Shown here piece by piece: positions 17,078 to 26,009 of a stretch of DNA of 38,569 nucleotides (positions are counted from its first letter, which is position 1; the number at the start of each line of letters is the position of its first letter). The translations under genes and the position numbers were made by a program. Below the pieces are notes generated by a model. It searched no databases and was not told where the DNA came from. It saw nothing but the letters and a program-made list of their open reading frames with translations. The stretch comes from Crocinitomicaceae bacterium (GTDB lineage Bacteria; Bacteroidota; Bacteroidia; Flavobacteriales_D; Sanyastnellaceae), in NCBI GenBank assembly GCA_002690915.1, contig NZGF01000027.1, positions 1 to 38,569 on the forward strand, given 5' to 3'.

Positions 17078-18358
17078 TTACGGGGTCAAGCGTTGCACGG
17101 GGTAGATAAGGTAGGGGCGACGCAGGTCCTCGAATGCGCGCAGCCCCGGTAACCAGCTTTCTACAAAATCATGCATTTTCATCTCGCCGGATAGTACCTG
17201 TTCGAGCGATAGATTCCCGCTGAGCCGCGCCAATGAACTAGAGGTGGTGATGAAGGTTTCCTCGGGTACTGTGCTTTCCCACATGTGGGCATAATCCGGA
17301 ATGACGTTCCAAGAAAAACTACTGGGTGAGCTCATCCATTCTTGACCCAACCCGTGCAGGTTTTGTCCGAAACACAAGGTGCCTTCGTGCTTGGGGTGGG
17401 GCGCCGCTCCTTTCACCGGTTGAGGCGTGAAGGCAAACGAACCCAACGCGCCTTTCGGCATGCCGATGCATTCAAACGGATTCGGGGTGCCACGTCCGAC
17501 GCTGACTACCGTGGGTTCAAACGGGCAGAGCGAAGGGTACAGCGCAATGGCTTCAGGAGTCGGCAAATTCGGAGATGGCGGAATGCGCGGGTACCACACA
17601 TCGCTGTGGGCATAGCCCTCACACGGAATCACGATCAAGTCGCAATGGATGCCTCCTTCCAGCCACCCTTCGCCGTTGAATACCCGGGCCATCTCCCCCA
17701 AGGTCATGCCGTGCAACACGGGCACGGGCACCTTCCCAACGAAGGATTTCCATTCTTCGGAGCGAATGGGCCCGGCAATTTGATGTCCGTGGGGATTGGG
17801 ACGGTCTAAAACGACAACGACCTTGCCGTTTTCGGCTGCTGCCTCCATGACCAAGAAAAGCGAACTGAGGTACGTGTAGAACCGTGCACCGACGTCTTGG
17901 ATGTCGAAGATGACCATGCGGACATCTTCCAGGCTTTTTGCGGTCGGTTTGCGGTATGTGCCGTGCAGGCTTAATATCGGAAGGCCAGTAGCGGGGTCGC
18001 TGCTATCATTGATGTTGGCCCCGTTGTGGGCATCTCCGCGAAATCCGTGCTCGGGCGCGAAGACTTTCCGCACATCGATGCCCAAGGCCAGCAGCGTATC
18101 CACCAAATGAACGGGAGCGCCTCTGCGACCGTCTCCGATGACGGAGGTTTGATTTGCAACCACGGCCACGCGTGCACGACTGCACGCCTCATACAGGGCC
18201 TTTATATTTTCATTGCCCAGTCGCACGGGACGAGGCGGAACGGTGCGTTCGGCCACGTGTAGCACCCCATTGAGCGAGTCGATTACCAAGCTGTCACGGG
18301 ACGCTGATGCCACGTTTCCCAGGAGTAAGGCCATGGATATTGTGAGGATTTTCTTCAC
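17078..18358 (-). CDS. namZ: DUF1343 exo-beta-N-acetylmuramidase (NamZ-like)
   Basis: 426 residues from the preferred GTG start at 18358, giving a classic signal peptide (VKKILTISMALLLGNVASAS). An ATG at 18424 is open but would destroy the signal peptide and cross the divergent gene. The body carries the DUF1343 signature: FAPEHGFRGDAHNGANI, then IFDIQDVGARFYTYLSSL, LDRPNPHG, and PSPNLPTPEAIALYPSLC. NamZ proteins release MurNAc from the non-reducing end of peptidoglycan fragments and act in wall turnover and recycling. No other recycling gene lies nearby. Assignment to the family is firm; the enzymatic role follows from characterised members. Confidence 0.9.
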   Translation of the reverse strand: MKKILTISMALLLGNVASASRDSLVIDSLNGVLHVAERTVPPRPVRLGNENIKALYEACSRARVAVVANQTSVIGDGRRGAPVHLVDTLLALGIDVRKVFAPEHGFRGDAHNGANINDSSDPATGLPILSLHGTYRKPTAKSLEDVRMVIFDIQDVGARFYTYLSSLFLVMEAAAENGKVVVVLDRPNPHGHQIAGPIRSEEWKSFVGKVPVPVLHGMTLGEMARVFNGEGWLEGGIHCDLIVIPCEGYAHSDVWYPRIPPSPNLPTPEAIALYPSLCPFEPTVVSVGRGTPNPFECIGMPKGALGSFAFTPQPVKGAAPHPKHEGTLCFGQNLHGLGQEWMSSPSSFSWNVIPDYAHMWESTVPEETFITTSSSLARLSGNLSLEQVLSGEMKMHDFVESWLPGLRAFEDLRRPYLIYPVQRLTP

Positions 18359-18362
18359 AGGA

Positions 18363-18383
18363 CGAATGTACCAACGTAATTTG
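18363..18383. promoter_or_regulatory. Divergent promoter region, namZ and the LolC/E-type permease
   Basis: The 39 bp between the GTG (18358) and the ATG (18398) contain TACATTCG on the minus strand (18370 to 18363, one mismatch to TAnnTTTG) and TAATTTG on the plus strand (18377-18383). The two boxes nearly touch, so the two promoters would compete for RNA polymerase. Confidence 0.35.
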
Positions 18384-18397
18384 GCAACGCGTATACG

Positions 18398-19891
18398 ATG
18401 CCCAACTCTACTTCCCTTTCCCAAAAAATTGCGAAACGCCTCGGCGCCAAGTCGTCAACTGCTTCCTGGTCCCGGCCGGTTGTGCGTATCGCGACCGTCG
18501 GGGTGACCATTGGCATGGCCTTGATTGTGGTGGCGACGTCCATTGTGCACGGATTTCAGCAGGAAGTGAAAGAATTGGTGGTCGGGTTTGGCTCGGATAT
18601 GCAGGTGCTGCACGCCGACAACGATGATCAAAAAATCCAACGTAGGCCAGACATCGAAGTTATTTTGGCCGGTCTCGATGGTGTGCGTGCGGTGCACCCG
18701 TTTTACACGATGCCAGGCATTCTCGAGTCGCAGAGCGGGGTCAAAGGCGTGGTGGCCAAAGGGCTGAATGATGAGACGACGCAGGCGTTCCTAGAACGGT
18801 TCGTGGTCGAAGGAAGCTTAAGTCTTGGAGAAGATGGCGCAGTGCTTTCGGTGCACCAAGCCCAGCGGTTGGAGCTTGTGATAGGGGAGCGCTTTACAGT
18901 TTACCTCGTCGGAGGTCCCAATGGCTTTCGTCCGCGCAATTTTCGATTGGTAGGCACCTACCGAACGGGGCTACTAGAGTACGATCAAGAGTTCATGTTC
19001 CTGCCTGCTGCGTGGTTGCAGGAATCGGCTGGTTGGGGACTGGAAATGCAAGTGATTACTGACGGTGCAGCCTTGGAGTTGCGTTCTTACGGTTCACGCA
19101 CAGCTCCGACGTATCAGTGGCACAAGCGCAGCTCTTCCGGTCCATGGGAGACCACACGCGAGGTGGTGGGTGCAACGGCGTCTTTGGTTCCAGAACCAGG
19201 TGCTGAATTCATGGTAACGGCGGTAGGACAGGACGCCAACGAACGGATCATCCCAGATTCGATTCGGCTCTACGTGACCGACAGTGCATGGGGATGGGAA
19301 CGCTTGGGAGGGAGCTGGCAGGCAGCCTGCAGTGGATTGGAAGTGTATTTAGATCCTGGGGCGGAGTTGTGGGATGTGGAGGCGCAGGTGTACGATGCCC
19401 TACCCATCGGTTGGAGAACCGAAACGGTGCTCCAGCAGGCGCCCGAAATGTTCACTTGGCTGGGTATGTTGGACTTAAATGTAGAAATCATCATCGGTTT
19501 GATGGTGCTCATTTCTGTCATCAATATGACCTCCGCTTTGCTAATTCTCATTCTGGAACGCCGCCCTATGGTCGGCATGTTAAAAGCCTTGGGTATGCCT
19601 GATGCTCAGGTGATGCGGGTGTTTTTCTGGCAGGCTGTGCGCATCATTGGACGGGGCTTTCTTTGGGGGAATATGGCTGGCCTTGGGTTGGTTTTCTTGC
19701 AGTCTTCTACCGGTTGGGTCGCCTTAAACCCAGAAGCGTATTACTTGGACGTTGTTCCGGTTCGAGTAGATGCCTGGTATCTTGTCGGAGTAGAGATGTT
19801 GGCCTTCGCTTCGTGCGCGTTGATGATGTGGTTACCGAGTTTGGCCTCGCTGCGGATTCGCCCAGCTGAGGCATTGCGGATGAACCGTTGA
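18398..19891 (+). CDS. LolC/E-type ABC permease with a central insert
   Basis: 497 residues, about 90 longer than usual LolC/LolE. N-terminal helix at about 28-50, a periplasmic domain, then three helices (about 365-388, 410-435, 465-485) with the FtsX-family signature ILERRPMVGMLKALGMPDAQVMRVF. LolC/E proteins release outer-membrane lipoproteins from the inner membrane with the LolD ATPase, which is not in the window. Residues about 232-297 form an extra module, starting near YQWHK (239) and ending near LYVTDS (291-296). Its pattern resembles an Ig-like domain (YQW ... GAT ... FMVTAV). It is divergent from namZ. Confidence 0.85.
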   Translation: MPNSTSLSQKIAKRLGAKSSTASWSRPVVRIATVGVTIGMALIVVATSIVHGFQQEVKELVVGFGSDMQVLHADNDDQKIQRRPDIEVILAGLDGVRAVHPFYTMPGILESQSGVKGVVAKGLNDETTQAFLERFVVEGSLSLGEDGAVLSVHQAQRLELVIGERFTVYLVGGPNGFRPRNFRLVGTYRTGLLEYDQEFMFLPAAWLQESAGWGLEMQVITDGAALELRSYGSRTAPTYQWHKRSSSGPWETTREVVGATASLVPEPGAEFMVTAVGQDANERIIPDSIRLYVTDSAWGWERLGGSWQAACSGLEVYLDPGAELWDVEAQVYDALPIGWRTETVLQQAPEMFTWLGMLDLNVEIIIGLMVLISVINMTSALLILILERRPMVGMLKALGMPDAQVMRVFFWQAVRIIGRGFLWGNMAGLGLVFLQSSTGWVALNPEAYYLDVVPVRVDAWYLVGVEMLAFASCALMMWLPSLASLRIRPAEALRMNR

Positions 19892-19955
19892 TTTTACCGT
19901 GAAAAACAACCGTTGAATTGTCAAGAATTTTCGATTCATCCTCGTTTCGCAGTAG

Positions 19956-19963
19956 TACCTTTG
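19956..19963 (+). promoter_or_regulatory. -7 box for the cysteine/cystathionine beta-synthase gene
   Basis: TACCTTTG, an exact TAnnTTTG match, ends 6 nt before the ATG at 19970. This position supports that start over an open upstream ATG at 19913, and implies a leaderless or very short leader. Confidence 0.5.
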
Positions 19964-19969
19964 ACTCTG

Positions 19970-20959
19970 ATGCAAGTACACCGTAACGTTCACTCCAACA
20001 TCCTTTCGACCATTGGCAATACGCCGATGATTCAACTGCAAAACATTGTTGACGGATTCCCTTGTCCGGTTTACGCGAAAGTGGAGTATTTCAACCCCGG
20101 CCACAGCGTCAAAGACCGCATGGCTTTGCGGATGGTGGAAGACGCCGAGAAGCAAGGACACCTCAAGCCGGGCGGCACCGTCATTGAATGCACCAGCGGA
20201 AACACAGGTATGGGGCTTGCGTTGGCGTGCGCAGTGAAGGGGTACAAGCTCATTTGTACCATGAGTGACAAGCAGTCCAAAGAGAAGATTGACATCCTCA
20301 GAGCGATGGGGGCGGAAGTTCATGTATGCCCGACCAACGTCGAGGCCGAGCACCCGGAAAGCTACTACAGCGTGGCCAAACGCTGTCAAGAAGAAAACCC
20401 GAATAGCTTCTGGTGCAACCAATATGACAACCTTTCCAACCAAGAAGCGCATTACGCGTCTACCGGTCCCGAAATCTGGGAGCAAACGGAAGGTCGAATC
20501 ACCCACTTCGTTGTGGGCGTAGGTACCGGAGGTACCATCAGTGGAACAGGGCGCTACCTCAAGGATCAAAATCCCGGCGTGCAGATTTGGGGCATTGACT
20601 CGTATGGCAGCGTCTTGAAGAAATACCATGAAACCGGTGAGTTTGATGAAAATGAAATCTACCCCTACATCACCGAAGGTGTAGGAGAGGACATCCTGCC
20701 GTCCAATGTGAACTTTGACACCATTGACCACTTTGAAAAGGTGACCGATAAAGATGGTGCGCTGGCTGCTCGTGAACTCGCCCGCAAGGAAGGACTTTTC
20801 TTGGGGTACAGTTGCGGGAGTACCTTCCAAGGCCTGCGTCAGCTTAAGGACCAATTGAAGCCATCGGATCTGGTCGTGTGTTTATTCCATGACCACGGTT
20901 CACGGTACGTGGGCAAAGTCTACAACGACGAGTGGATGGCGAGCCACGGGTGGCTGTGA
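19970..20959 (+). CDS. PLP-dependent cysteine/cystathionine beta-synthase
   Basis: 329 residues of the cysteine synthase/cystathionine beta-synthase family. The PLP lysine is K48 in HSVKDRMA, with the CTSGNTGMGLA substrate/phosphate loop and the GVGTGGTISGTGRYLK glycine-rich loop. The C-terminal DHGSRYVGKVYNDEWM resembles eukaryotic-type CBS catalytic cores more than CysK, but there are no CBS regulatory domains. It could make cysteine from O-acetylserine or cystathionine from serine plus homocysteine; sequence alone does not decide. The 20 or so extra residues from the upstream ATG (19913) are not expected in the family. Stop-to-stop contact with the convergent rocD. Confidence 0.9.
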   Translation: MQVHRNVHSNILSTIGNTPMIQLQNIVDGFPCPVYAKVEYFNPGHSVKDRMALRMVEDAEKQGHLKPGGTVIECTSGNTGMGLALACAVKGYKLICTMSDKQSKEKIDILRAMGAEVHVCPTNVEAEHPESYYSVAKRCQEENPNSFWCNQYDNLSNQEAHYASTGPEIWEQTEGRITHFVVGVGTGGTISGTGRYLKDQNPGVQIWGIDSYGSVLKKYHETGEFDENEIYPYITEGVGEDILPSNVNFDTIDHFEKVTDKDGALAARELARKEGLFLGYSCGSTFQGLRQLKDQLKPSDLVVCLFHDHGSRYVGKVYNDEWMASHGWL

Positions 20960-22204
20960 TCAGCCTTTCTTAAACTCCAGAACCGTCTTGCGGATGATGC
21001 CGATACAGGCAGCCAATTCCTCTTCGGTTATGACGAGCGGGGGGGCGAAGCGAATGATGTTGCCATGGGTGGGCTTGGCGAGCAATCCATTGTCCTTCAG
21101 TGCAACGCATAGGTCCCAGGCCGTTGAACTGTCGGGGGTGTCATTGATGATCACCGCATTGAGCAGCCCCTTCCCACGCACGTGGGTAACCAGGTCTGTT
21201 TCTGCAATCAAATCGCGCATGGCTGCTCTAAACTGCTCCCCTAAATTCAGAGCATTATCAGCCAGGTTTTCGTTAACAATAACTTCCAAAGCTGCTTTTG
21301 CTACGTGGCAGGCGAGGGGATTTCCTCCAAATGTGCTTCCGTGTTCGCCTGGTCCAATACAGAGCATGACTTCGTCGTCTGCTAAAACGGCAGAAACTGG
21401 AAAAACGCCACCAGAGAGTGCCTTGCCGAGGACTAGAATATCTGGTCGAGCGTCCTCATAATCTGTAGCCAACAACTTACCGGTTCGTCCGATTCCGGTT
21501 TGTACTTCGTCAGCAATAAACAATACGTTGTATTTGGTGCAAAGCTTGCGGACACCGGCAAGGTACCCTTTGTCTGGTACGACGACACCTGCTTCTCCTT
21601 GGATGGGCTCAACCATGAATGCGCAAACATTTGAATCTTTCAATTCCGCCTCAAGCGCCTCTAAATCGTTATAAGGAATCAGGCTGTAGCCAGGCATGTA
21701 AGGCCCAAATCCAGTGTAAGAAGCCGGATCATCAGAACTGGAAATTGCAGCCAATGTGCGTCCCCAGAAATTTCCTTTGGCGAAAATGATTCGAGCTTGG
21801 TTTTCTGGAATTCCTTTTTTCATATAGCCCCATTTCCGAGCCAATTTGTTGGATGTTTCGCCGCCTTCAACTCCAGTATTCATGGGAAGTACCTTGTCGT
21901 ATCCAAAGAGCTCCGTGATGAATTTTTCATAAGGACCTAAAGAGCTATTGTAGAATGCTCTTGACGTTAAGGTCAAGGTTTTCGCTTGCTCTGTAAGGGC
22001 CCCAATAATGTGCGGGTGACAGTGGCCTTGATTGACCGCTGAATAAGCGCTGAGAAAATCAAAAAACTTGTTCCCCTCCAAATCCCACACGCAAACACCT
22101 TCACCTCTGTCAAGAACAACAGGCAGAGGGTGATAGTTGTGAGCTCCGAAGTCATTTTCCATCTGCATGGCTTGCGCAGAGTCGTGTGGTAGGGTCCAAA
22201 TCAT
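20960..22204 (-). CDS. rocD: Ornithine--oxo-acid aminotransferase
   Basis: 414 residues, class III PLP aminotransferase. It converts ornithine and 2-oxoglutarate to glutamate semialdehyde and glutamate. The match to ornithine aminotransferase is detailed: [10 protein letters not shown] near the start, [44 protein letters not shown], the PLP-contacting [13 protein letters not shown], and the Schiff-base lysine K261 in LGKALSGG. The start is the ATG at 22204; an ATG at 22219 would overlap the promoter box. It converges with the beta-synthase gene without a gap. Amino-acid nitrogen metabolism in the cytosol. Confidence 0.94.
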   Translation of the reverse strand: MIWTLPHDSAQAMQMENDFGAHNYHPLPVVLDRGEGVCVWDLEGNKFFDFLSAYSAVNQGHCHPHIIGALTEQAKTLTLTSRAFYNSSLGPYEKFITELFGYDKVLPMNTGVEGGETSNKLARKWGYMKKGIPENQARIIFAKGNFWGRTLAAISSSDDPASYTGFGPYMPGYSLIPYNDLEALEAELKDSNVCAFMVEPIQGEAGVVVPDKGYLAGVRKLCTKYNVLFIADEVQTGIGRTGKLLATDYEDARPDILVLGKALSGGVFPVSAVLADDEVMLCIGPGEHGSTFGGNPLACHVAKAALEVIVNENLADNALNLGEQFRAAMRDLIAETDLVTHVRGKGLLNAVIINDTPDSSTAWDLCVALKDNGLLAKPTHGNIIRFAPPLVITEEELAACIGIIRKTVLEFKKG

Positions 22205-22208
22205 GGTG

Positions 22209-22216
22209 CAAAGATA
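22209..22216 (-). promoter_or_regulatory. -7 box for rocD
   Basis: On the minus strand TATCTTTG (22216 to 22209) is an exact TAnnTTTG match, 4 nt before the ATG at 22204. No clear -33 element at the usual distance. Confidence 0.5.
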
Positions 22217-22271
22217 CAAATAGCATGGGGCCTGAAAGGGCTATCCCTTACAGTGATGTTGCCCTGATTTC

Positions 22272-22300
22272 TTTGGGTAAAGAAATGCGGAGTACTTTTG
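22272..22300 (+). promoter_or_regulatory. ndk promoter
   Basis: TTTG at 22272-22275, a 17-nt spacer, and TACTTTTG at 22293-22300 match the Bacteroidota -33/-7 pattern. The box ends 22 nt before the ndk ATG. Confidence 0.6.
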
Positions 22301-22322
22301 CACCGCAATTCAAACTGAAACC

Positions 22323-22742
22323 ATGGCCACAAACCGCACATTCACCATGATTAAGCCCGATGCCACAGGCGCGGGCTACACGGGTAAAATCATTGACCGC
22401 ATTATCGACGCTGGATTCTCCATCAAAGCGATGAAGTGGACGCAACTGAGCATTGACGACGCCAGAGCCTTTTACGCCGTTCATGCCGAACGTCCATTCT
22501 TCGGTGATTTGACGGAGTACATGAGCAGTGGGCCTATCGTTGCAGCCATCCTCGAAAAGGACAACGCCGTGGTAGATTTCCGCGAACTCATCGGTGCCAC
22601 CAACCCGGCCGATGCTGCGCCCGGAACAATCCGCGCTGATTTTGCAGAGAGCATTTCAGCCAATGCGGTTCACGGTTCGGACAGCGATGAAAACGCAGCC
22701 ATCGAGGGCGCGTTCTACTTCAGCGCCCGCGAGCTCGCTTGA
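22323..22742 (+). CDS. ndk: Nucleoside diphosphate kinase
   Basis: 139 residues, normal NDK length. It equilibrates nucleoside di- and triphosphates through a phosphohistidine. The phosphoacceptor is H117 in NAVHGSDS, with the preceding RADFAES and the N-terminal FTMIKPDA. Single gene with its own promoter (22272-22300) and its own terminator (22767-22791), so monocistronic. Confidence 0.98.
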   Translation: MATNRTFTMIKPDATGAGYTGKIIDRIIDAGFSIKAMKWTQLSIDDARAFYAVHAERPFFGDLTEYMSSGPIVAAILEKDNAVVDFRELIGATNPADAAPGTIRADFAESISANAVHGSDSDENAAIEGAFYFSARELA

Positions 22743-22766
22743 TCACACGATTACCTCTATGGAAAG

Positions 22767-22791
22767 AGCCTCCCACTACGGAGGCTTTTTT
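22767..22791 (+). terminator. ndk terminator
   Basis: AGCCTCC and GGAGGCT form a 7-bp stem around a 6-nt loop, followed by a T run. The final T tract overlaps the stop codon region of the convergent helicase gene, so it may also limit read-through from the other side, although the opposite-strand T run is short. Confidence 0.85.
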
Positions 22792-24239
22792 CATTCGAAA
22801 AAGTCGTCGGAAAAATTCAGCAGGGCCAGCTCTGTTTGCGCCCTAGTGAAGGCTGTATACAGCCACCGCAGCCATTCGGTATTGATTGTGTCTTCTGTGA
22901 TGTAGCCGGGGTCGATGATGACAGATTGCCATTGGCCGCCTTGCGCTTTGTGGCAGGTAAGCGACCACGCGAATTTGACCTGCAGGGCCTGAAAGCATTC
23001 GTCGGCTTTTACAGCTTTGAGGATGGCGGACTTAGAGCCCAAATGAATGTAGTCTTCCGCAATGGCTTCTTGCAGAATCTGTACGTCGGCGTAGGGAATG
23101 GAAGGCAGGTCGGATTCCAGAATGCTGAGGTTGACCATGACTTCAAAAACGCCCCAATCAGGCGCATCGGCGAACTCTACCTCGACGTGGGCGAATTGCA
23201 CGCCGTAGCGTTCGAATCGCTTGAGTACCTTGGTAACAACGGTCACATCGCCATTGGCGAGGAGCGTGGTGGGCACGGTATCCACCGATGCTAGCCAGTG
23301 ATAATTATTCTTTACGACCATTAACCGGTCACCGGCTTCGAGGGATGTCTCGCGCCACAAAATGCGGTGGCGGATCTGTTGGTTGAAGGCTTGGGCGCGT
23401 TTGTTGGACCTGGTGATGATGCTGACGTTGTCCTCGCCGTGGTGGTCAAAAGCCGTCTCGATGTATTCCTGCAGTTCATAACCGTTAATGCGCCGGATGT
23501 CGCTCATTCCATTGACCTTGAATTGCGGCCATTGGACCTTTCCGGTATCGATTTGCAAGCGCAAACGGTGAGCATTAAATAAGATGCCGCTGTCCATTTC
23601 TTGCCGCACGACATCGGTCAGGCGCACCGTCGCCACGGTCAAGGCAAAATCGCGGCGCATCTGGTTTTCATTGAGGGCGGGACTCTCGGATTCTCCTACG
23701 GGCGGTAGCTGTGCATCGTCGCCGACGAGCACCAGCCGGCACCCTTCGCCACTGAATACGAATTCCATCAGGTCATCGAGGAGGCTTCGGTACTGCATAC
23801 CTCCGCCGTCGCTCCGTTGGCGCCCTTCCCCAATCATGGACGCTTCGTCTACAATAAAAACGGTGTTTTCCCGGGTATTGGGTGCAAGGCCGAACGCCGG
23901 GTTGCCATCGCTGCTGCGCTTGGTGCGGTAAATGTGGCGGTGAATGGTGGAAGCATACAGGTGGGCATACGACTGCATAACTTTAGCCGCTCGGCCGGTG
24001 GGAGCAAGCAACACGGGACGTTGTCCGTATTCCCGGAGCACCTTGACCAATGCTCCGACGCTCGTGGTCTTGCCCGTACCTGCGTACCCTCGGATCATGA
24101 TGGCGCAGCGCGGCTGGGTGCTGCAATGGAACCGAGCCAGCGCATGAATCAGCCGCCCTTGGCCGTCGGTAGGTACATGGAGGAAATGCCCAGCCATTTT
24201 ATCGATAAACGCCCCGACTTGAGTGGTGGATTCAACCAT
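22791..24239 (-). CDS. RecD-like superfamily 1B DNA helicase
   Basis: 482 residues of the RecD/Dda-type AAA helicase group. Walker A is GYAGTGKT (51-58), Walker B VFIVDEAS, motif III GDDAQLPPVGE, and the C-terminal motifs TCHKAQGGQWQSVIID and LYTAFTRAQ. There is no RecB/RecC partner, so it is a stand-alone helicase of the kind annotated as exodeoxyribonuclease V alpha-like or Dda-like. These unwind DNA 5' to 3' in repair or replication. Its start at 24239 is preceded by a TAACTTCG box (24252 to 24245), one mismatch from TAnnTTTG. Stop lies within the ndk terminator tail. Confidence 0.9.
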   Translation of the reverse strand: MVESTTQVGAFIDKMAGHFLHVPTDGQGRLIHALARFHCSTQPRCAIMIRGYAGTGKTTSVGALVKVLREYGQRPVLLAPTGRAAKVMQSYAHLYASTIHRHIYRTKRSSDGNPAFGLAPNTRENTVFIVDEASMIGEGRQRSDGGGMQYRSLLDDLMEFVFSGEGCRLVLVGDDAQLPPVGESESPALNENQMRRDFALTVATVRLTDVVRQEMDSGILFNAHRLRLQIDTGKVQWPQFKVNGMSDIRRINGYELQEYIETAFDHHGEDNVSIITRSNKRAQAFNQQIRHRILWRETSLEAGDRLMVVKNNYHWLASVDTVPTTLLANGDVTVVTKVLKRFERYGVQFAHVEVEFADAPDWGVFEVMVNLSILESDLPSIPYADVQILQEAIAEDYIHLGSKSAILKAVKADECFQALQVKFAWSLTCHKAQGGQWQSVIIDPGYITEDTINTEWLRWLYTAFTRAQTELALLNFSDDFFE

Positions 24240-24296
24240 GAAAGCGAAGTTAGGTGGCGGTGGTGTTGAAACGAAAGAAACTTCCTCACCTTAGGA

Positions 24297-24327
24297 TTTG
24301 AGGACGTCGGGAATCGTCGTAGATTTG
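24297..24327 (+). promoter_or_regulatory. Consensus Bacteroidota promoter
   Basis: TTTG (24297-24300), a 19-nt spacer, then TAGATTTG (24320-24327) match the -33/-7 consensus exactly. The first gene, at 24383, begins 55 nt downstream. This probably drives the coupled run to 28435. The rest of the 143-bp gap holds only the helicase -7 box. Confidence 0.7.
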
Positions 24328-24382
24328 CATTCGGTTTACACGGCGGAAGCAATCCTTGCCCACGCCATTTGAATGAAATTCG

Positions 24383-25264
24383 ATGGATACATTCTTCAAA
24401 GAAATCAACAAGTACGTTGTCTCGATTTTCCTCTTTTTTGCAGGATTGAGCTTTTTAGTGAAGTACCTCAGTGGCGACGATTTGGAAAGCCAGCCTACAG
24501 CCATGCTTTTGGCTTCTTTGGCCTTGATCGCCGTTTCGATTTTGGCCATGCCAATCGTGCTTGAACGCCTGAGCAGCCAGCAGTACCGCATCTTAATGGC
24601 TGTGGGAACAGTTTCCGCGCTTTGGTTGGGTTACGAAGTATTTTACAGCGTAGATGAGGAAATTGAATTTCGTGAACTGAAGGCGCGGATCGACTCCGAA
24701 ACGGTGCAGGCCTTGAAGGACATCCGTGATGCCCAAGACGCGCACCACGACATCTATGGCGTTTACTGCAATGACTTTGATTCGCTGCAAACGTTCCTTT
24801 ATGAGCCGGTCATCCCTGTTAGCTTCAACATGGGTTCATTCAACGATACGTTGCCCGAAGATAAAAGCCGCGAGATGGGTTTGGTGCTGACGCGCCAGGA
24901 ACTCGTTACCAAGGCGGAAGAGCTCGGTATGACCGAAGAGGCATTCCTAGATCTTATCTCGGCTGACAGCAGTACTTACAAAGTACGCGATGTCATCTAC
25001 ACTTCTTTCTTTGATGAAAATTTCGCCTTAGAAATCCGTGAAGCCAAGAAATTGCCCCGCGTGGCAGTGGACAGCCTATGGTTCAATCCGCTCACTGGCG
25101 AGCGCTTCTTGCTCGAGACCGACAGCGTTGAGTCAGGTGGTTTGACTCTTTCGACGGTCTTGGTTAAGGACCCGACGCCTTTTGGCAGGGAGAAAGTAAA
25201 AAAAGATACCTTGCGGTTTGGCTCCTTGACGGAGGCACACACCGATGGTAACTGGCGAAACTGA
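24383..25264 (+). CDS. Conserved unknown membrane protein
   Basis: 293 residues: three hydrophobic segments (about 10-30, 41-60, 69-88) and then a soluble C-terminal domain. The first part of the soluble domain, ALKDIRDAQDAHHDIYGVYCNDFDSL, resembles a stretch I associate with conserved Bacteroidota proteins of unknown function found near DUF3822. The rest contains many acidic residues. No catalytic motif visible. The last 20 bp overlap the DUF3822 gene, so the two are coupled. A consensus promoter precedes it. Confidence 0.75.
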   Translation: MDTFFKEINKYVVSIFLFFAGLSFLVKYLSGDDLESQPTAMLLASLALIAVSILAMPIVLERLSSQQYRILMAVGTVSALWLGYEVFYSVDEEIEFRELKARIDSETVQALKDIRDAQDAHHDIYGVYCNDFDSLQTFLYEPVIPVSFNMGSFNDTLPEDKSREMGLVLTRQELVTKAEELGMTEEAFLDLISADSSTYKVRDVIYTSFFDENFALEIREAKKLPRVAVDSLWFNPLTGERFLLETDSVESGGLTLSTVLVKDPTPFGREKVKKDTLRFGSLTEAHTDGNWRN

Positions 25265-26009
25265 ATTCTGTGCGTTCGAAGGCACCCTGCTCATTGGCTG
25301 GGATGGCGAACGAGTGCATTGGATTGCCGTTGATGGTGATGGCATAGCCGAGTGCGGTGTGGACTCGGAAATCGGAGAGGTCACAGCCCTTGCTCATCGT
25401 TTTTCTTCAGCCTCTTCTGTCAAGCTTAGTTTGCTTCGTCCTGTCTGCTCCTTGATGCCAGTGGCTGTTATCGATGGTATTGAGTCACACGTCTTGAACC
25501 TGCAACACGGACCGCAAGATCAAGCCTTGACCCACCGAACGTTTGTTTCCGATCGATTGGGCGAAGGCCTGGCACTGATTGAGGCGGGACATTTCGGTAG
25601 CGAAGACTTCTTGTTGAAGGCTTTTCCGTTGGGGCAATGGATGTCTTCGACCTTGGCGGCCATTGAGTCGGGTATGAACAATGCTCGGGTCGGTGGATGG
25701 GAGCATACGGTTCGTGTGGACGTGGCCCGGAGCCGTGCCTTAATGATGCGGTTCGATACCGAAGCATTACGCTGGTGTTCGGTGACGGAAGACTTGGCCG
25801 GCGATGGCATCCTATACCATGTTGTCAATTCGTTTCACCGCGAGGGTTTGGATCCTGCGGCCGCACCATGCCGCGTTGTTTTCTCGGGCGGCATCGATAA
25901 AAGCACTCCTATTTTTCAGCAGTTTGAACGGTTCTTCGATGCGGTTGAGCTGGAATCTTCACAGGCGGATTTGGCCGAATCCGCGCTTCTGATGCATTTA
26001 CTGAAATGA
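25245..26009 (+). CDS. DUF3822 family protein
   Basis: 254 residues. The family is assigned from the C-terminal pattern ILYHVVNSFHREGLDP ... VVFSGGIDKSTPIF, and from the neighbourhood: DUF3822-rsmD-coaD is a common order in Bacteroidota. DUF3822 is thought to have an actin-like/ribonuclease H-like fold; its role is unknown. No signal peptide. Overlaps the upstream gene by 20 bp and rsmD by 4 bp (ATGA). Confidence 0.75.
   Translation: MVTGETEFCAFEGTLLIGWDGERVHWIAVDGDGIAECGVDSEIGEVTALAHRFSSASSVKLSLLRPVCSLMPVAVIDGIESHVLNLQHGPQDQALTHRTFVSDRLGEGLALIEAGHFGSEDFLLKAFPLGQWMSSTLAAIESGMNNARVGGWEHTVRVDVARSRALMMRFDTEALRWCSVTEDLAGDGILYHVVNSFHREGLDPAAAPCRVVFSGGIDKSTPIFQQFERFFDAVELESSQADLAESALLMHLLK

Noticed and set aside
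19832-20854. A 340-codon open frame on the minus strand
   Set aside because: It lies wholly antisense to the well-supported PLP-dependent synthase and the permease end, matches no family, and has no promoter; a coding-strand shadow.
24966-24985. AGTACTTACAAAGTAC similar to half of the 3226-3246 palindrome
   Set aside because: It lies inside coding sequence, lacks the second arm and spacer, and is likely chance.
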